From the IMG/VR virus record IMGVR_UViG_3300032315_001707, positions 1 to 23,644 of that record: DNA of 23,644 nt; one strand, written 5' to 3'. Below are positions 1 to 6,366 of this stretch, piece by piece. Source of the stretch: a virus. Within the stretch, counting starts at the first letter, position 1. Each line of letters begins with the position of its first letter. Position numbers and translations under genes: made by a program. The notes below the pieces were generated by a model that did no database searches, was not told where the DNA came from, and worked only from the letters and a program-made list of their open reading frames with translations.

Positions 1-623
1 GAAGTTAATTCAAACTGGTTAAGAAGAGCTGCAACACCTGAGTCTTCGACCAAGCCGTTGAAGGCTGTGCCGGAAGTACCGAGGCCTGAGAGTCTTGCAC
101 TGGATGTACCAGTGAAGGCTGTGTTCAAGTAGTTGTAACCGATTTCTTTACCGTCTGATGTTGCTTGAGCACCACCTGTGAAAGCAGCTGAGTTACCGTC
201 ACCTTGATTGGCGCCGGGTTGACCGAGAGCTGTACTTTCATACTTATAACGCATTGCGAATGCTAAGCCAACAGGCCCAGTCATAGGTTGTACACCCACG
301 ATCTCCTTTGTGATGAGCTCAGGGAATGTACGACGAATCATTGGGATGAGGACTTTTGGCAAACGTGCATCACCGGTTTCGTAGGTATCTGAGTTAGGTA
401 AGGCACCGCCGAAACCAGAACCAGTTGTAACAAATACGCCGACAGATGCGGATGAGTTTGACTCGAAACACCATTTTTCTTGGTTCTCAAGAAGGATGGC
501 TGTGTTCAAGCGTGTATGTTCGTTGTCAATTGCTGCAACTTTGTCTGAAGTGTAGTCCAATACTGGGGTCCACTTTTCGACTAAAGCTTCAGCTTTCGTT
601 TTATTGATGTGTAGAAGTTCCAT
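1..623 (-). CDS. 23: Major capsid protein gp23, C-terminal part off the left edge
   Basis: Forms the hexameric lattice of the T4-type capsid. About 207 N-terminal residues are visible, read from the ATG at 623; the rest lies beyond base 1. The N-terminus has the T4-type layout: a helical delta region with LLENQEKW at residues 44-51 (T4 has a closely similar FENQEKD), then the family signature RRTFPELITKEIVGVQPMTG around residues 96-115, followed by GLAFAMRYKY. T4 gp23 is cut by gp21 after an (L/I)-x-E site near residue 65. No such site is visible in the equivalent stretch here; the nearest is LLE at 44-46. The gene follows gp22 with a 66-bp gap containing a late-promoter-like TTTAAATA at 643-650. 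An AGGAG lies about 13 nt upstream of the ATG, rather far for a Shine-Dalgarno. The identity is secure. Confidence 0.96.
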   Translation of the reverse strand, partial: MELLHINKTKAEALVEKWTPVLDYTSDKVAAIDNEHTRLNTAILLENQEKWCFESNSSASVGVFVTTGSGFGGALPNSDTYETGDARLPKVLIPMIRRTFPELITKEIVGVQPMTGPVGLAFAMRYKYESTALGQPGANQGDGNSAAFTGGAQATSDGKEIGYNYLNTAFTGTSSARLSGLGTSGTAFNGLVEDSGVAALLNQFELT

Positions 624-642
624 AGTTTTATAATTTCTCCTT

Positions 643-650
643 TATTTAAA
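643..650 (-). promoter_or_regulatory. Candidate late promoter for gp23 (TTTAAATA)
   Basis: The minus strand reads TTTAAATA, a 7/8 match to the T4 late -10 element TATAAATA, 19 nt from the gp23 ATG. With T4-like spacing the transcript would begin about 14 nt before the ATG, inside or just past the AGGAG. That would make the apparent Shine-Dalgarno part of the promoter. Inference from consensus only. Confidence 0.45.
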
Positions 651-689
651 AGAATTTTTTCGACCTTAAATTGAGTATAAAAAGTGACC

Positions 690-1658
690 TTAGTGTCTAA
701 GCTTTAACTTAGAACCGTCGAGCTTTTTCATCTCATTCAGATATCCGCCAACAGGAGATTGATTCTCAACTGGTGGTCTAGAAATTACTTCTTCTACAAG
801 TGATTCTGTTTCAGGGCGGTCAACGGCCTCAACGATCCGTCTTGTGACCTTTTCCTTAGCATCCTCAACTTGTTCGGAAGTATCTTTCTCGAACATCTCA
901 ACTACGTACTGATAGTTCTCTTGAATGTACTCGGGCGACTTGCCTCTGAGTAACTTACTGACATATGCCTTTGTACTCTCAGGCATATCTTTTGTCTTCT
1001 CTTCAAGCAAAATTTTGGCTTCAGCATTATTTAACTTTGAGTTAAGTGATGTGTTAGCCTCTAGTGCTTCATTTAATTCCTTCTTCAAGGAATCAATTGT
1101 TGTTTTACCATCAATGAGAGCATCTTTGATCTCACCGTTAATAAATTCTTCGTTAATACCAACAAGTTTACGAATTTCGTCTAGAACTTTGCGTGAGCGA
1201 ATGTTCTCAACAGCTTCATTAACTTGTGATGTTGGTACTACTTTTTCAAGATACAGATCCATGTAATTTGAAATCTCATCTACGAGACGAGTTCTGAAGG
1301 ATTCTGCTTCTTCTGTTAAAGATGTTTCATACTTACCAACTACAGCTTCAAGCTTTGCTGTGTGATCTTCATCGATCTTTGTAAGTACGGCTTTGAGCTT
1401 TTGAGCATGATCAAAATCAATTGTCTCAACAAGCTTCTGAAGTTTTGATGTGTGATCTGAATCAATGGACTCAATTAAGGATTCAAGCTTAGCAGCATGA
1501 TCTTCATCAATTTTTGATGTAGCAGCTTCTACTGCGAGTTCTGCTCTTTGATCGGCTTTTTCATTTACTGCTGTTTCGAAAGCTTCGTGTACTGCGGTTA
1601 AAGTCTCTTCAGTGATGAGATCTTTGAACTGTTCTTTGAGAATTGATTTGAAGTCCAT
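690..1658 (-). CDS. 22: Prohead core scaffold protein, gp22-like
   Basis: Scaffold that fills the T4-type prohead and is degraded by gp21 during maturation. The call rests on position (gp21, small ORF, gp22, gp23), size (322 residues against about 270 in T4) and composition. The protein is almost entirely charged alpha-helix, rich in E, K, A and L and without cysteine. Residues 50-109 are four tandem 15-residue repeats starting I-D-x-D-H. A second helical stretch runs about 190-265. Possible gp21 sites of (L/I)-x-E type include ITE (15-17), LIE (61-63) and LVE (76-78). The C-terminus ends in a basic tail (KKLDGSKLKLRH). There is no Shine-Dalgarno; AATAAATA stands 12 nt before the ATG. The plus-strand ORF inside this gene (925-1266) is a shadow. 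Primary sequence of gp22 is poorly conserved, so context carries weight. Confidence 0.88.
   Translation of the reverse strand: MDFKSILKEQFKDLITEETLTAVHEAFETAVNEKADQRAELAVEAATSKIDEDHAAKLESLIESIDSDHTSKLQKLVETIDFDHAQKLKAVLTKIDEDHTAKLEAVVGKYETSLTEEAESFRTRLVDEISNYMDLYLEKVVPTSQVNEAVENIRSRKVLDEIRKLVGINEEFINGEIKDALIDGKTTIDSLKKELNEALEANTSLNSKLNNAEAKILLEEKTKDMPESTKAYVSKLLRGKSPEYIQENYQYVVEMFEKDTSEQVEDAKEKVTRRIVEAVDRPETESLVEEVISRPPVENQSPVGGYLNEMKKLDGSKLKLRH
1332..1511 (-). repeat. Four tandem 45-bp (15-residue) repeats inside gp22
   Basis: Residues 50-64, 65-79, 80-94 and 95-109 align without gaps on the pattern I-D-(E/S/F)-D-H-(A/T)-x-K-L-x-x-(L/V)-(I/V/L)-x-(S/T/K). The bases differ between copies while the amino-acid pattern is kept, so this is an old, selected protein repeat and not recent slippage. 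A 15-residue period (about 3.75 residues per turn) suits a right-handed pentadecad coiled coil. Confidence 0.9.
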
Positions 1659-1670
1659 ATTAGTTGTGTA

Positions 1671-1678
1671 TATTTATT
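1671..1678 (-). promoter_or_regulatory. Candidate late promoter for gp22 (AATAAATA)
   Basis: The minus strand reads AATAAATA, a 7/8 match to the T4 late element, ending 12 nt before the gp22 ATG. The surrounding 22 bp (1666-1687) are the same as the promoter region of the acidic-protein gene at 7198-7221 apart from a 2-nt indel, which supports a real regulatory element. Confidence 0.6.
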
Positions 1679-1691
1679 TATTCTAAAAAGG

Positions 1692-1841
1692 TTAATTTTC
1701 TTCCTGATTTACGTAATTACGAATTTTATTTTTTAATTTTGTTTCTACAGCAGCCTCTAAAGCTTGTTGTGCTTCTGAGTAATCCTTATTGGCTAGTTTA
1801 CCAATAAGGTTAGTAATCGTTTTTTGTTCTTCTGTTGTCAT
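1692..1841 (-). CDS. Small prohead-core-like protein, 49 residues
   Basis: A 49-residue ORF between gp21 and gp22, starting 3 nt after the gp21 stop codon. A weak AGG about 8 nt upstream overlaps the end of gp21. The sequence starts MTTEEQKTITNLIGKLANK and is predicted helical with alternating acidic and basic residues (later LKNKIRNYVNQEEN). T4 carries two small prohead-core genes, 67 and 68, just upstream of 21; small helical proteins of this size recur in the prohead gene blocks of T4-like phages. A scaffold accessory of that type is the best guess. The tight spacing to gp21, good reading frame and position make it a likely real gene, but homology to gp67 or gp68 cannot be shown by eye. 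Confidence 0.7.
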   Translation of the reverse strand: MTTEEQKTITNLIGKLANKDYSEAQQALEAAVETKLKNKIRNYVNQEEN

Positions 1842-1844
1842 ATA

Positions 1845-2519
1845 TTAACCTAATTTAATCTTATTAATGAAACCGATCAAGGCCTCTCTTAAAAATGAAT
1901 CTGTGCCGTGTCTAGGCATGTTAGAAAGTTTTTCAGCGAGTTGTGCTTTTGCTTTTGCTGAGCACTCAATAATTGAACCATCAGGACGAATCATATACTC
2001 TCTTGATTCCATTACTGACTCAAGCATAGCATTCTGTACTGAAGGTTGATGCACAACGTCAAGACAGATTAAGTGAAAGTTTGAAACGTGTTTTGTATCT
2101 CCCGTCTCATTAATATTGCCCAAGGCGCGAGAAGAGATACCCATTTTAATTCCGTCTGTAATTAAAGACTTAAGAAGCTGGCCCATTGGTGTATTGAGTA
2201 CTTGAGACTTACCCATAAAGTAGTTACCGTTTTGTTTTAACTCCGTAACAAGGTGACAGGCATTAACAGGGTTAACTTCTGTTGATTGTGGGTGATTCAT
2301 TTCACCGATAGCTCTACGAGACTTAACCATTTCATCAGTGTAGCGATTAACTTCTGTAACCATCTCATCTAGTTTATAGATACGACCGTTTTGATTTTTT
2401 TGCTCGGCCATTAAGAAAGGACCGGTGATGTAGAGTTTTTGTTCTCCTTGACGGTTTTTTTCTTCGATCATGAAATCGAGCCCGTCATGAATATCTTCGA
2501 CTAAAAATTTAAGTCCCAT
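1845..2519 (-). CDS. 21: Prohead maturation protease gp21
   Basis: Serine protease of the T4 prohead (peptidase family S78 type) that cleaves capsid and core proteins after (L/I)-x-E. The 224-residue length fits T4 gp21 (212). The likely catalytic histidine is His76 in GEMNHP; the serine is in the GISSRALG loop (Ser129/Ser130). The block ICLDVVHQPS (151-160), typical of this family, probably supplies the third catalytic residue. The N-terminal strand GPFLMAEQKNQNGRIY (33-48) is also characteristic, where many homologues have N-x-N-G-R-x-Y. The C-terminal helical tail may be removed by self-cleavage, as in T4. It lies directly before the 49-residue ORF. No Shine-Dalgarno is present; ATTAAATA lies 10 nt before the ATG. 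The portal gene 20, which precedes 21 in T4, is not next to it here. Confidence 0.96.
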   Translation of the reverse strand: MGLKFLVEDIHDGLDFMIEEKNRQGEQKLYITGPFLMAEQKNQNGRIYKLDEMVTEVNRYTDEMVKSRRAIGEMNHPQSTEVNPVNACHLVTELKQNGNYFMGKSQVLNTPMGQLLKSLITDGIKMGISSRALGNINETGDTKHVSNFHLICLDVVHQPSVQNAMLESVMESREYMIRPDGSIIECSAKAKAQLAEKLSNMPRHGTDSFLREALIGFINKIKLG

Positions 2520-2529
2520 AGGTTTCTAT

Positions 2530-2537
2530 TATTTAAT
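2530..2537 (-). promoter_or_regulatory. Weak late-promoter-like element for gp21 (ATTAAATA)
   Basis: The minus strand reads ATTAAATA (6/8 match to TATAAATA), 10 nt before the gp21 ATG. It faces away from the perfect late promoter at 2570-2577 in the same 66-bp divergent gap. Some promoter is needed here because the upstream gene is on the other strand; the exact element is uncertain. Confidence 0.4.
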
Positions 2538-2569
2538 CTACTATGTACTAATTTCTCAAGTTAAAATAG

Positions 2570-2577
2570 TATAAATA
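2570..2577 (+). promoter_or_regulatory. Late promoter TATAAATA for the plus-strand membrane gene
   Basis: An exact match to the T4 late -10 element TATAAATA, with only 8 nt between it and the ATG at 2586. With T4 spacing the transcript would begin about 2-3 nt before the ATG, giving an essentially leaderless mRNA. No Shine-Dalgarno is present. Confidence 0.75.
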
Positions 2578-2585
2578 TTGCTAAT

Positions 2586-3452
2586 ATGTTTACAGCTCTA
2601 TTAGCATTCACAGCCTTACTGGTAGCAGGAAGTGCAGCTTATTTTTCAGTCCTTGGTATTGCAACTTTATTCTCTGGGCACTTCTGGTCGGTCATTATTA
2701 TGGCTGGGTCCTTAGAGTTAGGTAAATTAGTAGCTACCTCTTTCTTATATCGTTATTGGAACAAGGTGGTTTGGTTTTTAAAGGTATATATGATAATGGC
2801 TGTATTGGTTCTCATGGGTATTACCTCCCTAGGTATCTATGGTTATCTGTCATCGGGTTACCAGGTTAATGCCGGTAAGACTGAGCTCATTGATAATAAG
2901 GCCTCTCTTATTGTACAGCAAAAAGATAACATCACAAAAGAGGTTGAACAGATTAACTCTCGTATTAATACTCTTAATGATGCTCGTAAGTCTCAAGAAA
3001 CTCGTTTACCTCAAATGTCTCGTCTAGCAGCTAGACCTGTTTATGAGGATATGGCAAGATCAGCTGAAGAAATCAAAGGCTTAACAGCCCGGGTACAAGA
3101 GCTTCAAACTACAGCATTTGAGAAAGATAACGAACTTATTATTTTAAACTCTGAAGGTAATGAAGTGCATGATATTGGCACCTTTAAGTTTGTAGCGGAA
3201 TCTGTTGGCCTACCTCTTGATACTGTTGTAAAGCTTTTTATCTTGATTATTGTTTTAGTATTTGATCCCTTAGCGGTGTCCCTGGTATTAGCATATAACA
3301 TTGCTAGAGGTGGTTCAATATTAAAAGAAACTAAACAGCTTTTAGTTGATCAACCTATCCCGGCTCGGACAAAAACTATTATAACAGAAGAGATAACAGA
3401 AGAGGTTATACCTGGTTCTGAAAAGACAAGAAAGTATTCTTCAAAGGCCTAA
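2586..3452 (+). CDS. Membrane protein with central coiled coil
   Basis: The only plus-strand gene. The N-terminal third holds about three hydrophobic segments (roughly residues 1-30, 33-54 and 62-90); residues about 98-188 are a charged helical stretch likely to form a coiled coil. A fourth membrane segment lies at about 212-240 and contains VLVFDPLAVSLVLAYN. The tail is polar and ends in lysines. Similar phage proteins with membrane-coil-membrane layout are known to me from marine T4-like phages as hypothetical or coil-containing proteins; no function is established. The start at 2586 is favoured because the next Met (residue 39) would lose the first membrane segment. An exact late promoter stands 8 nt upstream, so it is expressed with the virion genes. 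Its last 12 bases overlap the 3' end of gp4, with no terminator between. Confidence 0.88.
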   Translation: MFTALLAFTALLVAGSAAYFSVLGIATLFSGHFWSVIIMAGSLELGKLVATSFLYRYWNKVVWFLKVYMIMAVLVLMGITSLGIYGYLSSGYQVNAGKTELIDNKASLIVQQKDNITKEVEQINSRINTLNDARKSQETRLPQMSRLAARPVYEDMARSAEEIKGLTARVQELQTTAFEKDNELIILNSEGNEVHDIGTFKFVAESVGLPLDTVVKLFILIIVLVFDPLAVSLVLAYNIARGGSILKETKQLLVDQPIPARTKTIITEEITEEVIPGSEKTRKYSSKA

Positions 3453-3890
3453 GTGTTTCTCGGTAAGCACAACAAACTCTGACCCCTTTTTAGTTGCAAA
3501 CTGAGTTGCCGCCTCCCACTTAGCTCTGTTTTTAACATACTCAGCTTGGCGTCTAAGAAGAGATTTTGTATTCCTAGTGGGTATAGGTGGCACAGTCTGT
3601 ACAGAGGGCTTTATTTCAACAAGGTATTTTTTAATTTCGCCATTTTTATTTCTTAAAGTTATATTAAAATCAACAAAGTAACGAGACACTCTTTGGGTAA
3701 GAGGGTTTTGATAAGGTACAATAATTGATTCAGATCCCCAGGAGGTAACAGCTGGGTTATGATCAGCCCACCTCATGAACTTAATTTCATATGATGATCG
3801 ATACAATATAGGTAGAGTACCTTTATACTTGTCTTTATTAACAGGGTTGAATATACCTTGTTTGAACTTAGATGTTCTTTTACGATTCAT
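3441..3890 (-). CDS. 4: Head completion protein gp4-like (nuclease fold)
   Basis: Corresponds to the T4 gp4 (50/65) head-completion protein, needed after DNA packaging to make heads competent for tail joining. At 149 residues it matches T4 gp4 (about 150). The N-terminal signature GIFNPVNKDKYKG (12-24) and RSSYEIKFMRWAD (31-43) is typical. A nuclease-like arrangement is visible: Glu35, Asp74 in RYFVDFNI, and VEIKPS (91-96), giving an E...D...E-x-K pattern as in TnsA/Holliday-resolvase-like PD-(D/E)xK folds. The start ATG follows the TGA of the upstream 90-residue gene with no gap, so translation is probably coupled. Its 3' end overlaps the convergent membrane gene by 12 bp. Confidence 0.88.
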   Translation of the reverse strand: MNRKRTSKFKQGIFNPVNKDKYKGTLPILYRSSYEIKFMRWADHNPAVTSWGSESIIVPYQNPLTQRVSRYFVDFNITLRNKNGEIKKYLVEIKPSVQTVPPIPTRNTKSLLRRQAEYVKNRAKWEAATQFATKKGSEFVVLTEKHLGL

Positions 3891-4163
3891 TCACCAATTC
3901 TTGCAAGAAAAGTATTTTGCTGTGCCCGGCTTAGCAGTTGAGCATTTGTGACGAGCTCTAAAAGATTTACGTTTTTTGGGATTAGACTTTTTAATTCTTA
4001 AATTAGGGTCCCCGTAATGCACTCTTTTAAGCTTACCATCCACCCTAGCACATCTCATATATTTTTTATCTGAGCGACTTGAAGACATTTGCTTTGTAAC
4101 CTTGGTGCATCTGCCACCTTTGGCTTCTGTTAATATTTCTAATACTGTGTTGTTAAAGTTCAT
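3891..4163 (-). CDS. Small basic Cys-containing protein, possible internal head protein
   Basis: A 90-residue protein very rich in Lys and Arg, with four cysteines (19, 38, 74, 87) that could bind a metal. The second half (SNPKKRKSFRARHKCS, 60-75) is a family recurring in marine T4-like phages, to my recollection as a conserved hypothetical. The N-terminus MNFNNTVLEILTEAKGG contains LTE followed by Ala at residues 11-14. This is the form of a gp21 cleavage site and resembles the short capsid-targeting sequences that send T4 internal proteins into the prohead (cut after x-A-E before Ala). Together with the strong positive charge this suggests a DNA-associated protein packed inside the head; that is inference. 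It lies between gp13 and gp4 and ends directly at the gp4 start. Confidence 0.85.
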   Translation of the reverse strand: MNFNNTVLEILTEAKGGRCTKVTKQMSSSRSDKKYMRCARVDGKLKRVHYGDPNLRIKKSNPKKRKSFRARHKCSTAKPGTAKYFSCKNW

Positions 4164-4171
4164 AAAAGTAA

Positions 4172-5032
4172 TTATCCAATAAAGAACATAGCCCCGGTCA
4201 CATCTTCATAGGTGTTCTTTAATTCCTGTTCTAAAGCGTCTCTTTCTTGAATGCCTTGTGACATAAAGTCTGAGTAGTTAACAGATCCTCCACCAAAGAG
4301 GTTTGTGCCTGAAAATTTACCTCTTACGTTACCTACAACAATTTTACACAAAGCTAAAGAGTATCTATAGATCCATCTTTCATTAATAAGATCTTTAATT
4401 GGTCTTTCAATATAACAACCAACAACACCTAGGTATGTTTGTTCAGGTATAGGTTCGGGGATAATTCTTAGGTTTTGATTCTTAGGATCAAATCTATAAT
4501 GCGGGGTCATGGCCAGTACCTTATTGCGTGTATCAATAAAACCTTTAAGTACTTCCCAGGTTGTAAGGTCGAAGCCAAAGTTACCAACCATATAAGAGGA
4601 ATAGATTTGTTGGGCCATGGCCTGCTCTAGCGTAAAGAGTGTATTAATACCTGTAGTTTCACCGTAAGTAAAAGAAAAACAATCAAGTACTCTTCTATAA
4701 GAGTTTAAATCGTAATCATATCCAGCTGATAAGCCTACAGTTTGAGACTTATACATCTCTGGGGTCTGATTAATGAGAGTTGCAACATTTAATCCTACAC
4801 CTCTTGTATATTTGGTAGAATCAAATATCAAAAATTCTTCTGTATACCCTGCATACTTGGTAAAAAATTCCATAGCTTGGGCAATGTTGTCATAGATTTG
4901 TTCATTAGCTATTTCAACGTTAACTAAGGGCTCTCCCATTTGTCTACGAATTCTTTGGGCTAGTGCATCATAACTCGTAATGATTGAGTTAAAATTGGTT
5001 GACCCAGAGGTATAACGAGGAAGTACGTTCAT
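4172..5032 (-). CDS. 13: Neck protein gp13-like
   Basis: Head-completion/neck protein that, with gp14, seals the filled T4 head and receives the tail. It has 286 residues (T4 gp13: 309). The N-terminal stretch RIRRQMGEPLVNVEIANEQI (28-47), followed by a helix IAQAMEFFTKYA, matches the gp13 pattern of a short helix, beta hairpin and an acidic E-x-x-I/D helix. The C-terminal third resembles the conserved gp13 core: IERPIKDLINERWIYRYSLA (about 209-228), then KFSGTNLFGGGSVNYSDF and a final charged helix (ERDALEQELKNTYEDV). It follows gp14 by 13 nt, the reverse of the T4 order (13 before 14). ATTAAATA and then ACTAATATG precede the start; no Shine-Dalgarno is present. The alternative is another neck component, but gp13 is the best fit. 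Confidence 0.8.
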   Translation of the reverse strand: MNVLPRYTSGSTNFNSIITSYDALAQRIRRQMGEPLVNVEIANEQIYDNIAQAMEFFTKYAGYTEEFLIFDSTKYTRGVGLNVATLINQTPEMYKSQTVGLSAGYDYDLNSYRRVLDCFSFTYGETTGINTLFTLEQAMAQQIYSSYMVGNFGFDLTTWEVLKGFIDTRNKVLAMTPHYRFDPKNQNLRIIPEPIPEQTYLGVVGCYIERPIKDLINERWIYRYSLALCKIVVGNVRGKFSGTNLFGGGSVNYSDFMSQGIQERDALEQELKNTYEDVTGAMFFIG

Positions 5033-5045
5033 ATTAGTTATTTAA

Positions 5046-5750
5046 TTATAATTCTTTTAATCCGCCGTAGTAGCCATAAATTTCAGATCTATCTGTAGCA
5101 TTTTCATCTATAATACATTCAGCAGTTTTATCATTTGATTGCGGGTAGGGCTGTACCAATTCTTCTGGGTTAACTCCTCCAGCCTCTCTTCCATATTCTT
5201 CATCATCATTGAACTGAATATTGAGAGGTTCTTTTGGTGCACCAGGTTCGGATGAGTACTCCCAGCGCTTACACTTTATTACCCACACATAATGACCCAT
5301 CAGTTGGTTAGCATTAAATTGTAAATTTTGATCATCTCTTTCAGTTATCTCATATACTGGAGCCCCTCTACCCCCAGGTCTATCTCCAAACCCTCCATAT
5401 TCAGCCATTTCAATTAAGTCTCCTGCTTTTGGCTCTCTGTAAGTACCAAACACCTCTTGAAAAGATGATAGATGTAAAATACACGTCATATCACAATCAG
5501 CCATTATGCCAAATTTAGATAACATAATGGCATCATTTGTAATATCAGTTAACATTACAACAGGACCAGCTGATAAAAACGGTGTTGTTGGGTCTTCCCC
5601 GTATAGATAAAAATGAGAAGAAAGAGTGTAACCGTGAGTGTAATAAGTTACTTCAGTACCGTAATGCTCTATCTGTTCCTTCCAGTAACCAAATATTAAC
5701 GTCCGTTCGTTTTCATTAACTACTTTATTTAAATAACGAACTTTTTCCAT
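5046..5750 (-). CDS. 14: Neck protein gp14-like
   Basis: Partner of gp13 in the T4 neck. It has 234 residues (T4 gp14: 256). The key block is EHYGTEVTYYTHGYT, then LYGEDPTTPFL and SKFGIMADCDMT (about residues 28-93). T4 gp14 has the same order: a YYVRR-type strand, then FGEDPTSRF and FSKFGMQVDD. The central part carries a predicted beta-barrel insert (EVFGTYREPKAGDLIEMAE; later YVWVIKCKRWEYSSEPGAP), as expected for a neck adaptor barrel. The C-terminal 60 residues are acidic and polar and end in DRSEIYGYYGGLKEL. The ATG is one base after the stop of the upstream gene (TAA A ATG), without a Shine-Dalgarno, so translational coupling is likely. Confidence 0.82.
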   Translation of the reverse strand: MEKVRYLNKVVNENERTLIFGYWKEQIEHYGTEVTYYTHGYTLSSHFYLYGEDPTTPFLSAGPVVMLTDITNDAIMLSKFGIMADCDMTCILHLSSFQEVFGTYREPKAGDLIEMAEYGGFGDRPGGRGAPVYEITERDDQNLQFNANQLMGHYVWVIKCKRWEYSSEPGAPKEPLNIQFNDDEEYGREAGGVNPEELVQPYPQSNDKTAECIIDENATDRSEIYGYYGGLKEL

Positions 5751-5751
5751 T

Positions 5752-6333
5752 TTAAATAGTTGCTAGTTTTTTAAAGCCCTTCTTTAAGGGATGTTTACGA
5801 TTTTTTTTATATGCAGGATCTCTTGCAATGTCTTTTAAATCTATTTTTGCTTCACCGAGAAATCTTGGCTTCTTAACCCACTTATCAGTATAAGGGTGGT
5901 AGATGGCTGGGTATCTTTCTTGATCTAAATCTCTAATTGTAGGTAAGTAATAAATAGGGTGTAAAGAGCTAGTAGCTAATCTTCCATTTATTTGCTTAAT
6001 AGTTTGAAGTACTCTCTCCTTAATCATGTCATCCAGATTTGTTTTATCAATTAGTACTAATATGTTAATAGCACATCTTTTAGACGATTCCTCCTCAAGC
6101 ACGGGTCCAACTATAAAGTATTCCCACACCCTCTTTCTACCGCCTCCATGTTCTGCAGAATTTATTATTTCAATATCTTTTAGTATTTGAGATTTAACAG
6201 CAGGTTGTAAAACAGGGTCTCCACCATCTGGAGAAAAGTACCAAATTCGAGGATCAAGAGAATTTGGAGCTACTGGGTGGGTATGATATTTGAGATAAGC
6301 TTTTTCAAATTCTTCTTCAAATAATTTCTTCAT
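5752..6333 (-). CDS. Degenerate nucleotidyltransferase-like protein in neck operon
   Basis: A 193-residue protein aligning by eye with a phage nucleotidyltransferase-like family. Visible landmarks are DPRIWYF (27-33), LQPAVKSQILKDI (42-54), then IVGPVLEEESSKRCAINILV (74-93). Active members have G-S about ten residues before D-x-D. Later HPIYY (125-129) and DKWVKKP (150-156) match the family's HPI-x-Y and D-K-W-I-K-K-P blocks as I remember them. Here G-S is G-P (76-77) and the D-x-D position is A-I-N (88-90), so nucleotidyl transfer is unlikely and a structural or binding role is more plausible. The C-terminus is very basic (KKGFKKLATI). It heads the gp14-gp13-gp4 operon and overlaps nothing; a new promoter is needed because a terminator lies just upstream. 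The family assignment is from memory and moderate. Confidence 0.8.
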   Translation of the reverse strand: MKKLFEEEFEKAYLKYHTHPVAPNSLDPRIWYFSPDGGDPVLQPAVKSQILKDIEIINSAEHGGGRKRVWEYFIVGPVLEEESSKRCAINILVLIDKTNLDDMIKERVLQTIKQINGRLATSSLHPIYYLPTIRDLDQERYPAIYHPYTDKWVKKPRFLGEAKIDLKDIARDPAYKKNRKHPLKKGFKKLATI

Positions 6334-6339
6334 ATATTG

Positions 6340-6347
6340 TATTTAAG
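6340..6347 (-). promoter_or_regulatory. Weak late-promoter-like element (CTTAAATA) for the neck operon
   Basis: The minus strand reads CTTAAATA (6/8 of the T4 late element) 6 nt before the ATG at 6333. It lies between the terminator at 6367-6386 and the first gene of the neck operon, where a promoter would be expected. Evidence is positional and weak. Confidence 0.4.
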
Positions 6348-6366
6348 CTTTTCTCTATAAACAGAA

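Noticed and set aside
634-641. AGGAG upstream of gp23 as an ordinary Shine-Dalgarno
   Set aside because: About 13 nt from the ATG, which is too far for efficient use, and it may lie at or before the transcript start if TTTAAATA is the promoter. Not called as a feature.
689-701. CTTAG-TGT-CTAAG hairpin at the end of gp22 as a terminator
   Set aside because: Only five A/T-rich base pairs, and the T-run is several bases away. gp23 expression downstream would be expected to continue.
925-1266. Plus-strand ORF of 113 codons opposite gp22
   Set aside because: Shadow of the gp22 coding sequence. Its Ser/Phe/Leu-rich translation is what antisense of Glu/Lys-rich helix gives, and it has no promoter of its own.
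1332-1511. Tandem repeats as a CRISPR-like or recombination element
   Set aside because: The repeats are contiguous, without spacers, and keep the protein pattern while the bases diverge, so they are coding repeats.
3441-3460. Bidirectional terminator between the convergent membrane gene and gp4
   Set aside because: The two coding ends overlap by 12 bp and no stable hairpin with a T-run was seen.
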